7,615 bases of DNA from assembly GCA_021841795.1 (NCBI GenBank), contig JAKCDN010000144.1, forward strand, positions 1 through 7,615, read 5' to 3'. The notes under the pieces are model-generated. The model made no database searches, was not told the origin of the DNA, and was given only the letters and a program-made list of their open reading frames with translations. Shown here in pieces: positions 6,364-7,615 of this stretch; position 1 is the stretch's first letter, and every line of letters starts with the position of its first letter. The translations under genes were made by a program, and so were the position numbers. The DNA is from Acidobacteriota bacterium (GTDB lineage: Bacteria; Acidobacteriota; Terriglobia; Terriglobales; Acidobacteriaceae).

Positions 6364-6561
6364 AGCCGCCGCACGCGCCCGCCGCTCTCCTTGCGCTGCC
6401 CCGTGGCGCGCTCGTATGCTGCCGCGCCGGCGCGGCGCCTCACGGCTGTCGTAACTGCTGAGTAGCCGCATCCTGAAACCCCATCGCCCCGGTCGACGCG
6501 CCCCAGGCAGCGGCGGCATCGCACGCAATCCAAAGCGGTTACAACAACCGGGAATTGCCGG
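6364..6561. other. Convergent non-coding gap
   Basis: About 198 bp lie between the converging ends of the small gene and the SDR gene. Frames here read as Arg/Ala/Gly-rich low complexity with no recognisable domain. The gap holds a 16-bp palindrome and a pair of competing hairpins near the SDR stop. I see no tRNA, no good small gene and no repeat array. Confidence 0.6.
6421..6436. repeat. Perfect 16-bp palindrome
   Basis: GCCGCGCCGGCGCGGC is its own reverse complement over all 16 bases. It sits 57 bp after the stop of the small plus-strand gene, in the convergent gap before the SDR gene's end. As RNA it would give a six-base-pair stem with a CCGG loop on either strand. No T-run follows on either side, so it could be a rho-type or bidirectional end signal, a protein site, or chance in GC-rich DNA. 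Confidence 0.6.
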
Positions 6562-6563
6562 TT
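6536..6563 (-). terminator. Weak hairpin(s) at the 3' end of the SDR gene
   Basis: AACCGG (6546-6551) pairs perfectly with CCGGTT (6558-6563) around a six-base loop. The SDR stop codon TAA (6564-6562 on the minus strand) overlaps this stem. The same AACCG can instead pair with CGGTT (6536-6540) across a five-base loop, so two hairpins compete for one strand. A U-rich tail is lacking; only GTTGTAA follows on the minus strand. A transcription end signal is plausible from position but not proven. Confidence 0.35.
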
Positions 6564-7332
6564 AGGCCTCGCGATGCACCAGCAGCGTATTGGCTTGATT
6601 CACTGAGGTGAGCGAGACCCGCGCAATATTGACATGCTCGGGCCGCGTCACAGCCCACAGAATCGCGTCCGCAATATCCTCGCCCCGCAGCGGCGCAATC
6701 CCCTTGTACACATTCGCCGCCTTGCCCGCGTCCCCGTGGAAACGCACCAGGCTGAACTCCGTCTCCACCAGTCCCGGATCGATGCTGGTTACCCGCACCG
6801 GCGTCCCCAGCAGATCCTCCCGCAGCCCGTCGTTGATGGCCCGCGCCGCCGCCTTGGACGCGCAATACACCGCGCCGTTCGGATAGACCAGCTCCCCCGC
6901 CATCGATCCCAGCGTCACCACATGGCCCCGCCGCCGCACCACCATCCCCGGCACCACCGCCCGCGACACGTACAGCAGTCCCTTGACGTTGGTATCGATC
7001 ATCTCTTCCCAGTCTTCAATTCGGCCGGTGTACAACTTCTCCATGCCGCGGCTCAACCCCGCATTGTTGACCAGAATGTCGATCTCCGCCCACTCCGGTG
7101 GCAGTTCGTCAACCGCCCGCTGCACGGCATGCCGGCTGCGCACGTCCAGGTCAATGGAGTGCACCGACCTAGCTCCCAGCGCCAGCGCCCGCGATGCCAC
7201 CTCCGCCAGCTTCCCCGCCCGGCGCGCCGCCAGCAGCAGCCTCGCGCCCTCCGCGGCAAATGCGTACGCGGTGGCCGCGCCAATTCCCGCGCTGGCTCCG
7301 GTAATCAACGCCATCTTTCCCTGCAGTCTCAT
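6562..7332 (-). CDS. ydfG: YdfG-like SDR 3-hydroxy acid dehydrogenase (NADP-dependent)
   Basis: Classical short-chain dehydrogenase of 256 residues, predicted to interconvert beta-hydroxy acids and their semialdehydes with NADP(H). E. coli YdfG acts on L-allo-threonine, serine, 3-hydroxyisobutyrate and malonate semialdehyde. Motifs numbered from ATG 7332: TGASAGIG (11-18), AARR (35-38, basic residues favouring NADP), NNAG (89-92), Asn115, Ser143, Tyr156 and Lys160 of the YxxxK pair. The stretches IDILVNNAGL, EDWEEMIDTN, EFSLVRFHGD and PEHVNI, and the ending HREA, follow YdfG closely. ATG 7332 has AAAGGG five bases upstream. GTG 7338 is in frame and forms a GTGA overlap with the upstream stop, but its ribosome site would be too close. 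The upstream gene ends two bases before the ATG, so the pair is translationally coupled. The exact substrate is not determinable. Confidence 0.9.
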   Translation of the reverse strand: MRLQGKMALITGASAGIGAATAYAFAAEGARLLLAARRAGKLAEVASRALALGARSVHSIDLDVRSRHAVQRAVDELPPEWAEIDILVNNAGLSRGMEKLYTGRIEDWEEMIDTNVKGLLYVSRAVVPGMVVRRRGHVVTLGSMAGELVYPNGAVYCASKAAARAINDGLREDLLGTPVRVTSIDPGLVETEFSLVRFHGDAGKAANVYKGIAPLRGEDIADAILWAVTRPEHVNIARVSLTSVNQANTLLVHREA

Positions 7333-7334
7333 CT

Positions 7335-7615
7335 TCACCCTTTGTCTTGCAGTCCGCTTCGTCTCTGGGCCACCTTGTACTGGCCCACCGCCCAGTCTTC
7401 CTGCGCCATCCCCGCCGCGCGCGCCTCGGCAAACACCCCGGCCAGCAGCTCCGCCAGGCTCAACCGCGTATGACCTCCGGCCGCCGCTTCCCGCAGCATC
7501 CGCAGATCCTTCTCGCCCAGCTCGATCGTCGCCCCCGGCCGCTCCGGAGGATGCAGCATCACTTTGCTGTACGCCGCATAGAACGGCGACTGGAACAGCG
7601 CGCTGTTCACCGCTT
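7335..7615 (-). CDS. C-terminal part of a 3-hydroxyisobutyrate-dehydrogenase-like NAD(P) oxidoreductase, cut by window edge
   Basis: An open frame runs in from the right edge to TGA at 7335, giving 92 residues of a longer protein whose N-terminal Rossmann domain and catalytic lysine lie outside. The sequence resembles the helical C-terminal domain (NAD_binding_11 type) of beta-hydroxyacid dehydrogenases such as 3-hydroxyisobutyrate dehydrogenase and tartronate semialdehyde reductase. It contains SPFYAAYSKVML, the family LGEKDLRMLREAA segment, and the AGMAQEDWAVGQY end region. A GTG at 7610 is in frame, but starting there would give only the last part of this domain, so it is not the real start. 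The gene runs directly into the SDR gene (stop two bases before its ATG). The family call rests on this fragment alone; the substrate is unknown. Confidence 0.75.
   Translation of the reverse strand, partial: AVNSALFQSPFYAAYSKVMLHPPERPGATIELGEKDLRMLREAAAGGHTRLSLAELLAGVFAEARAAGMAQEDWAVGQYKVAQRRSGLQDKG
7338..7343 (-). promoter_or_regulatory. Ribosome binding site of the SDR gene, inside the upstream gene
   Basis: AAAGGG on the minus strand lies five bases before ATG 7332 and within the last codons of the upstream gene. It favours ATG 7332 over GTG 7338 and implies coupled translation. Confidence 0.55.

Noticed and set aside
6348..6533. A 61-codon minus-strand frame in the convergent gap
   Set aside because: It is Arg/Cys/Ala-rich with no motif or ribosome site and overlaps the end of the small plus-strand gene. 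There is not enough evidence for a gene.
7335..7610. A complete 91-residue protein starting at GTG 7610
   Set aside because: The frame stays open to the window edge and the sequence is the C-terminal domain of a larger dehydrogenase, so it is a truncated gene rather than a small protein.
1..7615. Mobile elements, CRISPR arrays, tRNA or rRNA genes, toxin-antitoxin or defence genes
   Set aside because: No transposase or integrase motifs, terminal repeats, regularly spaced repeats or RNA-gene signatures were seen on either strand.

Overview
This GC-rich window is most likely from a member of the Acidobacteriota (Terriglobales-like). That placement rests on general base composition, the style of the ORFs and a small 'MARGWESK'-type protein that I associate with that phylum from memory. 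It is an inference, because there is no rRNA or marker gene here. The window is densely coding: six complete genes, two genes cut by the window edges, and no gene-free stretch longer than about 200 bp. I see no mobile element, CRISPR array, tRNA or rRNA.

The left half (1-4380) looks like a sugar-acid catabolism locus. A YjhG/YagF-type sugar-acid dehydratase (minus strand, C-terminus beyond the left edge) diverges from an MFS organic/sugar-acid transporter (plus strand) across a 93-bp promoter region. The transporter converges on, and overlaps by 11 bp, a 2-oxoglutarate-semialdehyde-type aldehyde dehydrogenase (minus strand). Uptake, dehydration to a 2-keto-3-deoxy acid, and oxidation of 2-oxoglutarate semialdehyde are the hallmarks of the non-phosphorylative Weimberg-type pentose (or glucarate/galactarate) route. 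The second dehydratase and the first sugar dehydrogenase are not in this window.

The middle (4381-6024) continues on the minus strand. It holds a small zinc deaminase with every active-site residue of the yeast-type cytosine deaminase that I can check, and a zinc-free MDR (quinone-reductase-like) oxidoreductase upstream of it. With the aldehyde dehydrogenase these three could form one minus-strand transcript (gaps of 83 and 106 bp).

The right part (6103-7615) has a short plus-strand gene for a charged, helical 86-residue protein of unknown function. After about 200 bp of structured non-coding DNA comes a minus-strand pair: the C-terminal end of a 3-hydroxyisobutyrate-dehydrogenase-like protein, translationally coupled to a YdfG-like SDR 3-hydroxy-acid dehydrogenase.

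No obviously new defence or mobile system is present. The points most worth a second look are the yeast-type cytosine deaminase next to sugar-acid genes, the missing TM1 aspartate in the transporter, a possible set of leaderless starts with a fixed 6-nt spacing from a TA-rich hexamer, and the pairing of two unrelated beta-hydroxyacid dehydrogenases in one coupled transcript.
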